The translations under genes and the position numbers were made by a program. Of a DNA stretch of 64,000 nucleotides, positions 1 to 10,639 are shown one piece after another. The notes under the pieces were generated by a model, which had not been told where the DNA came from, made no database searches, and worked only from the letters and a program-made list of their open reading frames with translations. How positions within the stretch are numbered: position 1 is the first letter of the stretch; each line of letters starts with the position of its first letter. The DNA is from Dipteronia dyeriana (Eukaryota; Streptophyta; Magnoliopsida; Sapindales; Sapindaceae). Where the stretch lies: contig CM065300.1 in the NCBI GenBank assembly GCA_032871835.1, positions 70,009,192-70,073,191 of the forward strand, written 5' to 3'.

Positions 1-10
1 ATTCTTTAAA

Positions 11-393
11 GTGAAGAACATAGCAACTGATAAGGCACGATCAAATTGGGAATTATCGATAAAGAGTCATGTTGATTGTTCCTTGGAAGCCCTTCGGATT
101 CAGATGAAAGAATGGCGAGCCTACTGCCATAGCCAAGGCAAAAAAACCCACCCCATACATCTGGAAATCCCTACTAAGCATGTCTTTTCAACTTTCCATG
201 CGAGTGAGAAGGGCGGGGTGGATAGGGAAGAACCCGACGTTGGTCCCATAACCGGAAAGGACTAAAACACTTGGATGGATGACGAAGTGGATGAGATTAC
301 TTGGCCTTCAAATGAAAGTTTCCTGAATGAGTACGAGATGGTGTCCGACCCCAGTGTATATGGTACTAGCTCAGAATCCCCAGCACCACCTTA
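11..393 (+). pseudogene. Antisense extra ORF downstream of gypsy pol (Tat-lineage style)
   Basis: The open frame starting at 11 codes for a hydrophilic protein and meets a TAA at about 263. The same frame then continues open to a TAA at 391-393, giving about 127 codons with one internal stop. It runs opposite to the gypsy pol genes and sits between pol and the expected 3' LTR. Several Tat-lineage plant elements, such as Grande, carry an extra ORF in exactly this place and orientation; its function is not established. The acidic C-terminal part after the stop (rich in Asp, Glu and Ser) looks like genuine coding sequence. The true N-terminus may lie left of the window. I cannot assign a domain by eye. 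Confidence 0.5.
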
Positions 394-1480
394 ACAGTTT
401 ATTCTTTTTTTTTTATCTTGTATATACTGAAACTTAATACACGATTTTTCTTTTTGAATTATCTTGTATGACTTATCATGATTCGAGATATAAGCTTAGC
501 TGAGTAGTACATCTAAGCCTTTTTGTTGAGTGTTTGGCTACCAAGTTTATTTTTATAATGCCAAGTATCTTATTTAACTGGCTAGCATATTTAACCGAGT
601 AGCTTCATAATAAGACCGTAATTATGCCCTACCCAATTTCTACCCGAGTATTACATCGAAGCTCACCACATTCATACATTTGGGTTCTTGCACAATTCAC
701 CAAAGATGTCTCCTGGTTTTGTCTGTGCAAGGGTTTGCCGAATCATTAAATAGTGAATTACCTAACACGGCTGCGCAACTCACCAAGGCTGCCCTGGCGG
801 TGCCCCGAGCTTTTTTCCAAATGTGCTGGTGGTTCGGGTTTACCTTTTTACTAAGGTTTAGATTTTAACCTTGCTCAGCTGGCATGCTATATTAAGCTTC
901 TCCGCCCATTCGGATGTAATTTTACCAAATTGACCCGAGCATTTTATTTCCATTTATATGTTCTCATTATTTCTGATCATTTTTTTAAAAGGGTTCCGTG
1001 TAGGAATTTTATTCATTATCTGCAAAAACTAAACTGAATAAAAACAAATTCAAAACTTAGCATCTAAAAAGAAACCTAAAAAGAATTGAAACTAAAAACT
1101 AAAACAAGCTATGTTGATTTATGTTTATTCAAGAATCCCTTGAATCCCTCAAGGATAAAAGACTTTCAGGTACTGGGACTCCTCATCCTGGTCGGGTGAT
1201 CCAATATGCTCCATATCCAGCTATCCCGTCAATTAAATATGGTCATTCCCATCTGTCGGTGAGGGATCCCGTCGATTTATCTTTGGTGTTCAAGGATACT
1301 CTCTTGAGCATAAGGTCTCCCATCTAAAATTTTCTAACCTGAACATATGAGTTATAATATATGGCTGGCCTTTGTTGGTAGGCCGCGTTTCGCACTTGGG
1401 ACCTCTCTCTTGCTTTTTCCAACTTGTCCAGGTTCTATAATAGTGCATCAACATTGTGCCCTTCATCATATAGATAGACC
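394..1480. other. Non-coding interval between gypsy antisense ORF and pol
   Basis: No convincing coding sequence is present; the short frames here have no recognisable domain. The stretch contains T-rich runs and several scattered CGAGT/CTCGG-type words, which also abound in the related solo LTR at 23415-24289. It occupies the position of the spacer between pol and the 3' LTR of the minus-strand gypsy element. Confidence 0.5.
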
Positions 1481-2244
1481 CTAAGGGATATGTAAGATGT
1501 CTCTACCAGGGTTCACGACCTCTGTTCCATATGCTAAAGAGAATGGGGTTTCCCTCGTAGGGTTTCTTACAGTTGTTCGGTATGCCCATAAAACCTTAGG
1601 TAGTTTCTCTACCCAACTGCCTTTTTTCGAATTCAGTTTTTCTTTGAGGGTGTGTTTGATTACCTTGTTTACTGCTTCTACTTTTCCATTCATCTAGAGA
1701 TGAGCAGGTGTAGCGTAGTAGTTTGAGATCTTGTATTCAGCACAAAGCTGTTTGAATTTCTGATTATCAAATTAAGTGTCGTTGTCAGTGATGATGGTGT
1801 TTTGGACTCTAAATCGATAGAGTATGTTATTTTTCACAAAGTTGGTGGTGTTTGCTTCTGTGACGTGCACTAATGATTTTGCCTCTACCCACTTTATGAA
1901 ATAGTCAATTGCTACGATTGCGTGTTTCGCACCTCCTTTCGTAACCCTGGCATTGGTCTGATCAAATCCAAACCCCACATGGTAAACAACTAAGGTAAAG
2001 TTTGACTTCTTAGGTATTCAGAAGGTTGACGGATATCATTGGCAATTCTCTAACAGGTATTGCAGCTATCCAAGAATTGTTGTGCATCAAAAAATAAGGT
2101 AGGCAAGTAGAATCCTTGCTTGAGTACCTTGTGTGCTAGGCTTCTACCCCTGTATGATTCCCGCACACACCACTGTGGACTTCTTTCAGTATCTGTCTGG
2201 CTTCCTCTTCTGCTATGCATCTTTGGAGTGCCCTGGTAAATCAT
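1481..2244 (-). pseudogene. Gypsy integrase fragments
   Basis: Three minus-strand pieces lie in order. At 2244-2050 is an H2C2 zinc-binding type segment (GRSLAHKVLKQGFYLPT, ending SCNTC). At 1978-1772 is part of the catalytic core, with AIVAIDYFIKWVEAK and a later ITDND carrying catalytic aspartates of the DDE triad. At 1693-1481 is the end of the core (KLPKVLWAYRTTVRNPTRETPF), a hallmark of Ty3/gypsy integrases. The pieces lie in different frames or are separated by stops, so no intact integrase can be made. Integrase would insert the cDNA copy into host chromosomes. Confidence 0.85.
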
Positions 2245-2590
2245 ATCCTGTATAGTTATCCTCCGATCATAGTATACATGGCTAACCTATACCTGATGCG
2301 TTTTGTCTCTAGGGGATCCTCTGGGAGCATATCCTCTTCTAAATATTTTCTCGGCTGGGCCATCTAACCACTTGGTTGAGCTAGAATTTCTGCTACACCG
2401 AGATCTTTTGACTCTGATATTCTCGGCCTGAGTAGGTGTGCCACTGGAATAGTTTTAGATCTGATGTAAGTTGTGGCTAACGCCAATTTGGACAAAATGT
2501 CTGCTTTTTCATTCTTGTTACGTGGGATCTGAGTAATCTTAAATTCCTTGAATCGCCTAAAGAGCTGCTTAGCGATGTATCCTTGGCTTG

Positions 2591-3450
2591 TTATTCATCT
2601 AGAATCTGATTGACGATAGCTTGAGAGTTGCTAGATATTTCTACTTCATTTGCTCCGAGTGCAATGATGAACACCCTGAGGCCTGCCAGTAGTGCCTCAT
2701 ATTCCGCTTGATTATTCATTGCTTTGAAGTCGAATCTCATAGCACACTCGATGTCTTCTTTCTCTGGAGTGGATACTACAATCTGTACCCCACAACCATG
2801 AGTATTCGATGAACCATCAACATGCAATTTCCATGAAAAGTTTTTTCCTTCTAGTATCCTACTGACCTTCAAGTTGGGTTCAGTGAATTCAACTATGAAA
2901 TCCGCCACAGCTTGTCCTTTGAAAGATGCTCTGGGTACATATTTTTTGTCAAACTCGCTTAGTTTGATCGCCCACTTTGTTAGTCTTCCCGGTAACTCTG
3001 GCTTCTGCAGAATTTGTTTGAACAGGCAGTCGGTAAGCACCTCTACTGCATGTGCCTGGAAATATGACCTTAATTTTCTGGAGGCTAAAACCAATGCCAA
3101 GGCCATCTTTTCCGCCCGTGAGTACCTTGTCTATACTAGGAGTGTGGCTTTGCTGGTATAATATATTGACTTATGTATCCCATCTTTTATCCTAACCAAT
3201 ACTGAACTTACCGCCAATTTCGTAAGGGAAAAATACATATAAAGAGTCTATTCTGTCTTAGGTTTGGAGAAAATTGGTGCTCGGCCTAGGTATTCCATTA
3301 TTTTTTGAAATGCTTGCTCACATTCTGTGTTCCATTCAAGTCATTTGCCCTTCTTGATTGCTTTAAAGAACTGTGTGCATTTGTCAGTTGATTTAGAAAT
3401 AAACCTGCTGAGTGAAGCAAGGCATCCAGTCAATCATTGTACTTCTTTCA
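2591..3450 (-). pseudogene. Gypsy RNase H region
   Basis: The longest frame (3106-2591, 171 codons) covers the RT-RNase H connection and an RNase H domain. HVDGSSNTHGCGVQIV contains the first acidic residue, and FDFKAMNNQAEYEALLAGLR contains the Glu-containing helix typical of the RVT_3-like second RNase H of Tat elements. Sequence right of 3106 continues the connection domain in broken frames. The enzyme would degrade the RNA strand during reverse transcription. Stops on both sides show decay. Confidence 0.85.
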
Positions 3451-3479
3451 ATGTTCTCGGGGAGGCTATTTCTGAGAGG

Positions 3480-4255
3480 GCCTTGATCTTATTTGGATTC
3501 ACTTCGATTCTTCTTTGATGAACCTGAAAACCTAGGAATCTCCTTGATGGTACCCAAATACACATTTACTTGGATTAAGTTTCATATGCTACATACATTA
3601 AAAGTCTCTCGCAGGTCTACAACATGCCTTGGCTGTGATGCTTTTGGTCAGCATGTCGTCTACATAAACTTCCATGTTTCTTCATATCTGTCGAGCAAAT
3701 ATCTTGTTGACCAACCTCTGGTATGTTGCCCCAACGTTTTTTAGCCCGAAAGGCATCACCATGTAACAGTATAATCCTTGTTCGGTTGTGAACGCTATCT
3801 TATCCTCATCTGCTTTGCTCATTCGGATTTGGTTGTATCCCGAATAAGCATCCATAAAACTTAGCAACTCATGACTTGACATGGCATCCACCAGCTGATC
3901 TATCCTTGGTAGGGGAAAACTATCCTTAGGGAAAGCTTTGTTCAGATCTGTAAACTCCACACACATTCTTCATTGGCCATTCTTTTTTTTAACTAACACA
4001 ACATTGGCTACCCACTGTGGATATTTCACCTCTCTAGTGGATCCGTCTAGAAGTAACTTGTCCATATTCTTTTTGATCGCTTGACTTCTCTCAAGGTTGA
4101 TCAGTCTTTTTTTCTAGATAACAAGTTTAATTCCCGCATCAATGGCTAGATAGTGTGATACTACCAGTGCATCTATCTCTACCATGTCTTCATGGCTCCA
4201 AACAGATACATCATTGTATTCTCTAAGCAGGTTGATGAGACTTGTCTTGACACCT
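3480..4255 (-). pseudogene. Gypsy reverse transcriptase
   Basis: The minus strand shows a nearly complete RT core. The N-terminal part includes SVWSHEDM and a piece ending QWVANVVLVKKK. It is followed at 3966-3682 by CVEFTDLNKAFPKDSFPLPR, SFMDAYSGYNQI and MPFGLKNVGATYQRLVNKIF. A stop then precedes the active-site box YVDDM at about 3650-3665, which is unmutated. At least two in-frame stops are visible, one just before CVEFTDLN and one after the KIFARQI segment. In Ty3/gypsy the RT follows protease and precedes RNase H, as seen here. Confidence 0.9.
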
Positions 4256-4494
4256 TCATCTAAGTTAGCCCCAATCCTGACTTTCTTGGTTGGCTCATCT
4301 TCCTTTTAAGTTATCTCTTCTGTTGGCTTATCTTTTTACGTCTCCGATTCTTCCCTTGGGTTGGGCTCAAATTCCAAGGGCATTCCTGTTACCGCTTGAT
4401 CGGGCAGAGAGAGATTGCACACTTGATGTTCGTCATTCTCCGTGTCTCTGTAAAATGAAAGGTTCGCCCTTCTTGCCATTTCTTGTGATCCTTT

Positions 4495-7400
4495 TGTTGG
4501 GATTATGCTCGATAGCAAGAGTGTAATAATGTATTTGACAATCTTTTCATATTACTAAAAGTGATTTCTAGTTTAACAAATCTTATAGCATTTATAGTTT
4601 AATTATTATAATTGTCAAAAATAAATAATCATAAGGTCAAAAGACTATGATAAAATAAGAATTGTTCGTATATCTGGATATGTATGAGGTAGACACAATT
4701 CTTTAGTTAGTCTTGATTAATATTCACAACTTAAGATAAGGTTGGGCGCCTTTATATTGTCAAAGTTGTAGATTCTTTTGCTAGCATTTGAGTGGGATCA
4801 AATGTGTTATGATAAGTTTAAAATCATCAAAGTATGGTGTCTTTGGGCAAAAGAATCTAGTGCACTAGGTGCATTGAATATGATCATAGTGAAATACTTT
4901 ATTCAGAACCCGCCAATGGATAAAAGTTTTTACTTGAAGACAATCGGAGAGTATATCTCAATCCTGAGATAAATGATTGACTTATGGTTACAAGTGTTAT
5001 CATTTGAGCTATCAATGAGTACGATTATATAGCATAGTCTATCATCGATAGTTTGGTGGTATTCATTTGTTAATCGATAGAGGACTTCATTTATAGATAT
5101 GGACATCGTGACTCCATTTATTAAATGAGAATAGAATATCATCATATGGAAGTTTTGAGATATGAGATATTAAATCTTAACGTTAAGTTTTCAGTAGCGT
5201 CTATTGAAATATGGCTTATGGACAAGTCAAAATATTCAAGTTCAAAATGTGGTCATATGAGTAAATATGGTAACTAGGAGAGCTATAGGCGGTCTATGAG
5301 CTCTTGACGATTATTGGTATTCTTCACGAGGATACACTATCTCCGTTAAGATTGTCTAGGGTATGAATGAGCAATATTGACTTATTCTATCTTTATTTAA
5401 GAGTTCAATTTTAGTTCTTTAGTGGAATGAACTAAAATTAATATATCGGACCTAAGTGAATCATTTGTTGATTGTGATTAGGTTATGTCTATTGGAGCTT
5501 AAATTTAGATAGCCCGTCAAGTTCCCCAATCCACACGAACTTGCATGGATCACTTGATATATTCTACCAGACCAATTTATGGGTCCATCTAGAATTGTAT
5601 TAAGGCTTGAGGACTTGTTTCTTTTAATAAGAATATGGGTCCGTTTGTGATAACTTTTACTTTTGACTTTTGTCAATAGAAGAAGAGAAGTAACAGCATA
5701 GGCGTTTCGATTACTGTTTGGATGACATAATTCATAAGAGCTTTTGTATCAGGAAGAGCTTTTAAAACTGTTTGGTTGTAGTATTTTAAAATTTCTTCTA
5801 ATTATTGTATGACCTTTTTATCCTTAAAGAAGAGCTTTTAAACTTGTTTGGTTGTAATTAATTAAAATCACTTCTAACTATAATACTGTAACATATTTTA
5901 CCTTAATTGAAATAACCAATATATACAATTTTTTTAAAATAAAAATTTATTTCATATGAGATAATATAACCTTCTTTCAAATCATTTACCATCTCTAGGA
6001 ATTTAGTTCTTTATTCATACCCTTAAAATGAAGGTGGGGCTTTCCATGACAATTTTGCTCATAACTTGCCCTCAAAAGATCTCCATAATAGTTTTTATTA
6101 CCATTTTTTTAAAATAAAACAATTAAATTCGTAAAAAAAACCATCAAAAAAAATAAAATTACATTCAACATATTCGATCAAACAAATATTCAACCAAATC
6201 CATTTCCAGAACCTAACACCAAATCAACACAACCTAGAACTAAAACTGAGCCAGCACCTCCCAACCATCACCAAAGCACAACACCACCACCAAATCCAGC
6301 ACACAACCATCACAGAACCCAACTCCCCCAACCCAACTTCACTGTCGAACCTAGCTCCGCTGCCCATTCGAATCCATAAACCCCTTCTACAACCAAAATC
6401 GAACCCAAAAACCTTCCCATCACCAAAATCGAACCCAGAAGTCATGCTAGTCCTTACTCGTTCAGACTTCACATCAGCAACAACATCTATTGGAGCAGAT
6501 TTCAAAACATTAAACCTCCGACAAAATAACAAAACACAAGCCAAACTGAGAATTCCAACATCATCCAAATCCAGATCAATTGTCAATCCAATCATATGAA
6601 CTTAAAACCCATTTCAACACAAGAAAAATCAAACTCCATCTAAACAAATAATTGCAATTTGATGATAAACTGGAGACAAATCTAAACATTGTAAAGCTAA
6701 CTAAATCAAAGAAAATTAGTTAAAATTCTCAGGTTTGACTGAATTTTACCAAACTAAAAGGCACAAAACAGTAGATCAAACCCAAATGAAAGAAAATCCC
6801 AAATCTCAAATCTCGCACATTCACGATTCACCCACTCCAAATTCAACAAAAACAAAACCAAAAAATAAAAATTAAATAATCCAAATGCATGAATCTGATA
6901 AAACAAAACCCCATCAAAATGGAGATCAAATCTCGACCTCAGATGCTTCAAAAAGGATAACCCATTAACGCAAAAGAGCTAAATTTCAATTGGATGATGA
7001 AGTTTCAGAGATAGATGTTCGGTTTATGGGTTTAATTTTACTGAATGAGTGCGAGAGATGAGATTGGACGAGAGAGAGAGATGAGAGATCGATGGTGAGG
7101 AGCCTTTCAATTGGAATTGGATTCTGGATACAATTGGAATTATATGTTTGTTATTTATACTAATAAGGGTAAAATTGGCAATCTAAGAGTTTCATTTAAC
7201 TGTTCATTTGACTTCCAAGAAGCCTTTCCAAATGTAAAAGAGCTTCCAAGTGTAAAAGAGCTTTTCACCTTTTTTATCCAAACATCTACAAAAGTGACTT
7301 TTGGGTTTTAAAAGAGCTTCCAAACCTCTCAAAAGCTATCCCAAACATGATATATGTCTAGTTCATATTTGGACTTTTTATTTAAACTTAATGAATTTAA

Positions 7401-8423
7401 TAAAATAGGAAAACCAATATTTGTTTCATATATATTGGCTTGGGTGGCAAGGGAATATTTATTAGTCTTATATATTGTTTTTTATATTATTTAATTAAAT
7501 AGAAATTAATTAATTATTTAATTATTTAATTAAAAGTCAAAAAAAAAATCCTAGTAGGAGATGGTCTCCTAGAGTCATATTATTGATGGTAATATGATAA
7601 GTATCAAATACTATATTTGATAAGTAGATAAATAATAGAAATTTATTTATCTAGTCAAATTAGGAAGTATTTGATTTCTATTAGAACTCTAATTGACAAT
7701 TGGTCAAATTAGGAAGCTTTTGATTTAGTCACAATTTAATTATATTCAATAATTGGTTATTGAATAAATACACTATTTGAGTTGGATTAGGAGTCTTGGT
7801 ATGGGAAATAAATATTTTTTGAAAAATGATTCTTTATCACCAAGAAAATCCACCTAGAGATAGGATTAGCCAAGGCTACGGTTATATGAGGGAATTTTGA
7901 GAGAGAAAAAAAATAGGTTTTGCTCTAGACAAAATTCGGTCAACTCATAGATATTGTGTATTGAATTCGGCCAAGGAGAAGAGAAAAAATGAACTTTTTT
8001 GTTTTCGATAGTGCACTAGTATACTTTACATCAAAAGGGTTTTGTGTACAAAAATCGAATCGAGTTCACACGAGTTTCAATCAAATAGATTGATAATTCA
8101 CAAGTGACCGAACGTTTTTGGGTTTTCTCTTGGAGGATTATTGTGACTAACAAAAGAAAAGATTTTATTTGTTTCCATCATCATGTATACAAGTTAAAGA
8201 AAGGAAGCACACACTCCTACGTGATTCACGTTCGTGATTGGATTGAAAGATCTTGCCGATTCAATTTGGTGCTAGTTCAATCGTCATGAGAAAAAGATAT
8301 GATACTTTTAATATATGTCAATTAATCTAGGGTTAAGGTTATTTCTCTTAAAGGGAAAATTTTAAAAAACTCACACCCTATTTTTTTGCTTTCATCGCGT
8401 TTTTGAACCGATTTTTCCGTACA
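4495..8423 (+). repeat. Copia 5' LTR (interrupted by a class II insertion)
   Basis: This matches the right LTR 13732-16011 along its length except for an extra block at 5638-7351. Without that block it is about 2215 bp, against 2280 bp for the right LTR. It begins TGTTGGG and ends CGTACA, directly followed by the tRNA-type primer-binding site. The two LTRs differ by many substitutions and small indels, so the insertion is old. Confidence 0.9.
5638..7351. mobile_element. Non-autonomous class II element inside the copia 5' LTR
   Basis: The block is absent from the right LTR and from the related solo LTR at 58739-63364, so it is an insertion. Its ends form imperfect inverted repeats: GTTTGTGATAACTTTT on the left against the complement of AAAAGCTATCCCAAAC on the right. 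It is flanked by ATATG on both sides (5633-5637 and 7352-7356). Subterminal copies of AAGAGCTTTT-like words occur near both ends. No transposase is visible; the longest frame (6224-6595, minus) has no recognisable domain. Its superfamily is uncertain, since a 5-bp duplication is shorter than hAT or Mutator would give. Confidence 0.7.
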
Positions 8424-9811
8424 ATTGGTATCAGAGCTGGTTATACCATTGATTAATTAATGTATGTGTACGTGAATCTTTTTCTTTCTATTGTAAATAT
8501 GCATGTTTTAGAAAGAGATGGCACTCTAGGTATTCGTTTATATATTTACATTGAAATGTATGGATATATATATATATATATATATTAACATGTGGATTGT
8601 TATTGCTCAATTTTTGTCATAGAATTTCAATTTATTTTTGTTTTGGGATTGTAAAAAGAAGGGTGGCATATCATCGCCATAATTTCCTTCTTGGTAGTTG
8701 CTAAATTTTTTATTTATTTTGCTACTGTAATAATAGTATTGCAGAAAAATATTGTATTAAAAAACTGCATTATACTGTATTAAAAATACTGCAGTATTTT
8801 ATTATTTAAAATTCTTCTGTAATACATTCAAGTATTGAAGAATCGAAGGTTTGAGGAATTAGAAGCAACCGGAACAAGTTTGGGATCGTGAGCCATAGCA
8901 ACAAACGTGTGTGTGAATAAGCACGGCCATGATTGTTGTGGCATGGGTTGCGCACGGCAGGCCTATGGAAGTTGTGGGTTGCGCATGGGAGCCCTTTATG
9001 GGGTTGTGGGGTGAGCACCCCATGGGAGGCAGCCAAGGGGTACGCATACGATGGACGCATGAAGACTTGTTCGTCAAGAAAGGAGTTTTTTGTATTCCAA
9101 AAATTGTAATTTACTTATTTTTCTAGGATTGACTAAAATTGTAGCTATTTATATTTTCAAAAATATTGCAATGTTTGTTGTTGTTTGATAACATGTCATA
9201 TAGAATATGAGTGACTCTCATATATCTCTTTTGGTATGAACATGCATTGAATGGCTTAGGTATCTAATTGGCATCTAGATAACTTGGTAAATCATTCTAT
9301 GGAATTCGATCACATGCCTTAAATAATTGAGTGGGATAAGGTGTTTTGGAACACCTACGTCATCCAAATTTAGTTGAGCTTTATGTTTCGTGTAATAAAC
9401 CCCAAAGGGGTATTCATAAATGGAATTTAACAAGATACTTCCTTACAAGGATAGACTAGACAATGGGCACAAACAATTCTACTCCCAAAGGAGGGATATT
9501 CACGAGGGAATATATTGCAGGTCGATAACTTGGTAACACACTCAATGTGATTTTATTAATATCCTCCAAAGAGTTCTTATTAATAAAATTGCAAGGCTAA
9601 AATTGAAAACGCTGGTTGTTATGTTAACAATTAGGTGGGACCTAGTCCAACTAGTAAATGGTGTGAACTCCCAAAGGAAGCGTGACATTTATGGGTGTTG
9701 GATCACCGTTGAATTTTATGATTGAATTATTGTATTTAATTCAAGATAAATATTCAAAAGTGCTTTATTATGATTGTTTACTTATATAACTTTTGTTATT
9801 AAAACAAAATC
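8424..9811 (+). other. Copia untranslated leader with primer-binding site
   Basis: The leader starts with ATTGGTATCAGAGCTGG, the primer-binding site complementary to the 3' end of initiator methionine tRNA, used to start minus-strand DNA synthesis. About 1.4 kb of non-coding leader follows before gag. It contains a TA microsatellite at 8563-8586 and overlapping short frames at 8806-9126 that show no recognisable domain. Confidence 0.75.
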
Positions 9812-10588
9812 ATGACCTCATCCCTAATCAACATCCTAAAAGATAATACTTTAAATGATGATAATTATGTTACATGGAAAAGGAATATTGGATTGTTGAT
9901 GCAAGATGAAAAGCATAAAGTTGTTCTATGTACTCCAAAACCACCTACTCGTACTAATGAATCTACTGAGGATCAAAAAGACGAGTATCAGCGGTGGAAG
10001 TCTTTAGATGAGATAGCTAAATGTTACATTATGGCTACCATCTCCGACGTGTTATAACGACAACATGAAGGAATAAAAATTGTTGCTGATATAATGTTGT
10101 CTCTAGAAGAGATGTTTGCTATGAAGTCTAGGAAGACTAAGAGAGAGGCAGTGACTGCTTTCATGAAATCTTAGGATGAAACCTGGACAGGATGTGAAAG
10201 ATCACATGATGAAAGTTATAACACATCTCAATATTGCTGAACTCAATGGTGCTGAGATAGATGGTGAGACGAAAATTGACATGGTCATCAACTCATTATC
10301 GGATTCCTTTGATCATTTCAAGTTTGACTACACCTTGAATAATAAGGAATACACCTCACGAGGCCTGATGCAAGATGTTCAAAGGAGAAAATCCTTATGA
10401 AGAGTAAGGGTCAAGAGATTCATGCTGCAGGTAAAGTTGTTACTGTTAAGACCCGTAAGAAGGTTAAGAAACAACAGAAGAACAAATAACTAAGACCTAC
10501 TAAGAAGGAGACAAAGAAAGTAACCAAGATCAAAGAGAAGTGTTTCATTTGTAGTGAAAAGGGACATTGGAAAAGAAATTGCCCAAAA
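9812..10588 (+). pseudogene. Copia gag with CCHC zinc knuckle
   Basis: The frame opening at 9812 shows the typical copia gag start (LNDDNYVTWKRNIGLLMQD), in which the gag polyprotein N-terminus carries a Y-x-x-W motif. It stops at 10057, resumes at 10176 and ends at 10400. A third piece codes for a zinc knuckle C-x2-C-x4-H-x4-C at 10541-10582 (CFICSEKGHWKRNC), which binds genomic RNA. Shifts near 10057-10176 and 10400 break the polyprotein. Confidence 0.85.
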
Positions 10589-10639
10589 TCTCAGGATAAA
10601 AAGAAAGAAGGTAATATTAATTATCTTGAAACATATTTT

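Larger units (their letters stand above)
1..4494 (-). mobile_element. Ty3/gypsy (Tat-type) retrotransposon, 3' part, left of the nested copia insertion
   Basis: Read on the minus strand this holds, in order, the end of the protease, reverse transcriptase, RNase H, the integrase zinc-binding and core pieces, a non-coding stretch and then an antisense reading frame. The 3' LTR must lie left of the window. The first half of the same element resumes at 16012. Protease, RT, RNase H and integrase resemble the Tat lineage of plant Ty3/gypsy elements (established family knowledge, recognised by eye). All frames are broken by stops and shifts, so the element is dead. Confidence 0.85.

Noticed and set aside
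6224..6595. 123-codon minus-strand frame
   Set aside because: It lies inside the class II element in the copia LTR, has no recognisable domain and no supporting exon structure.
8806..9126. Overlapping frames on both strands in the copia leader
   Set aside because: Leader sequence between primer-binding site and gag; no family resemblance.
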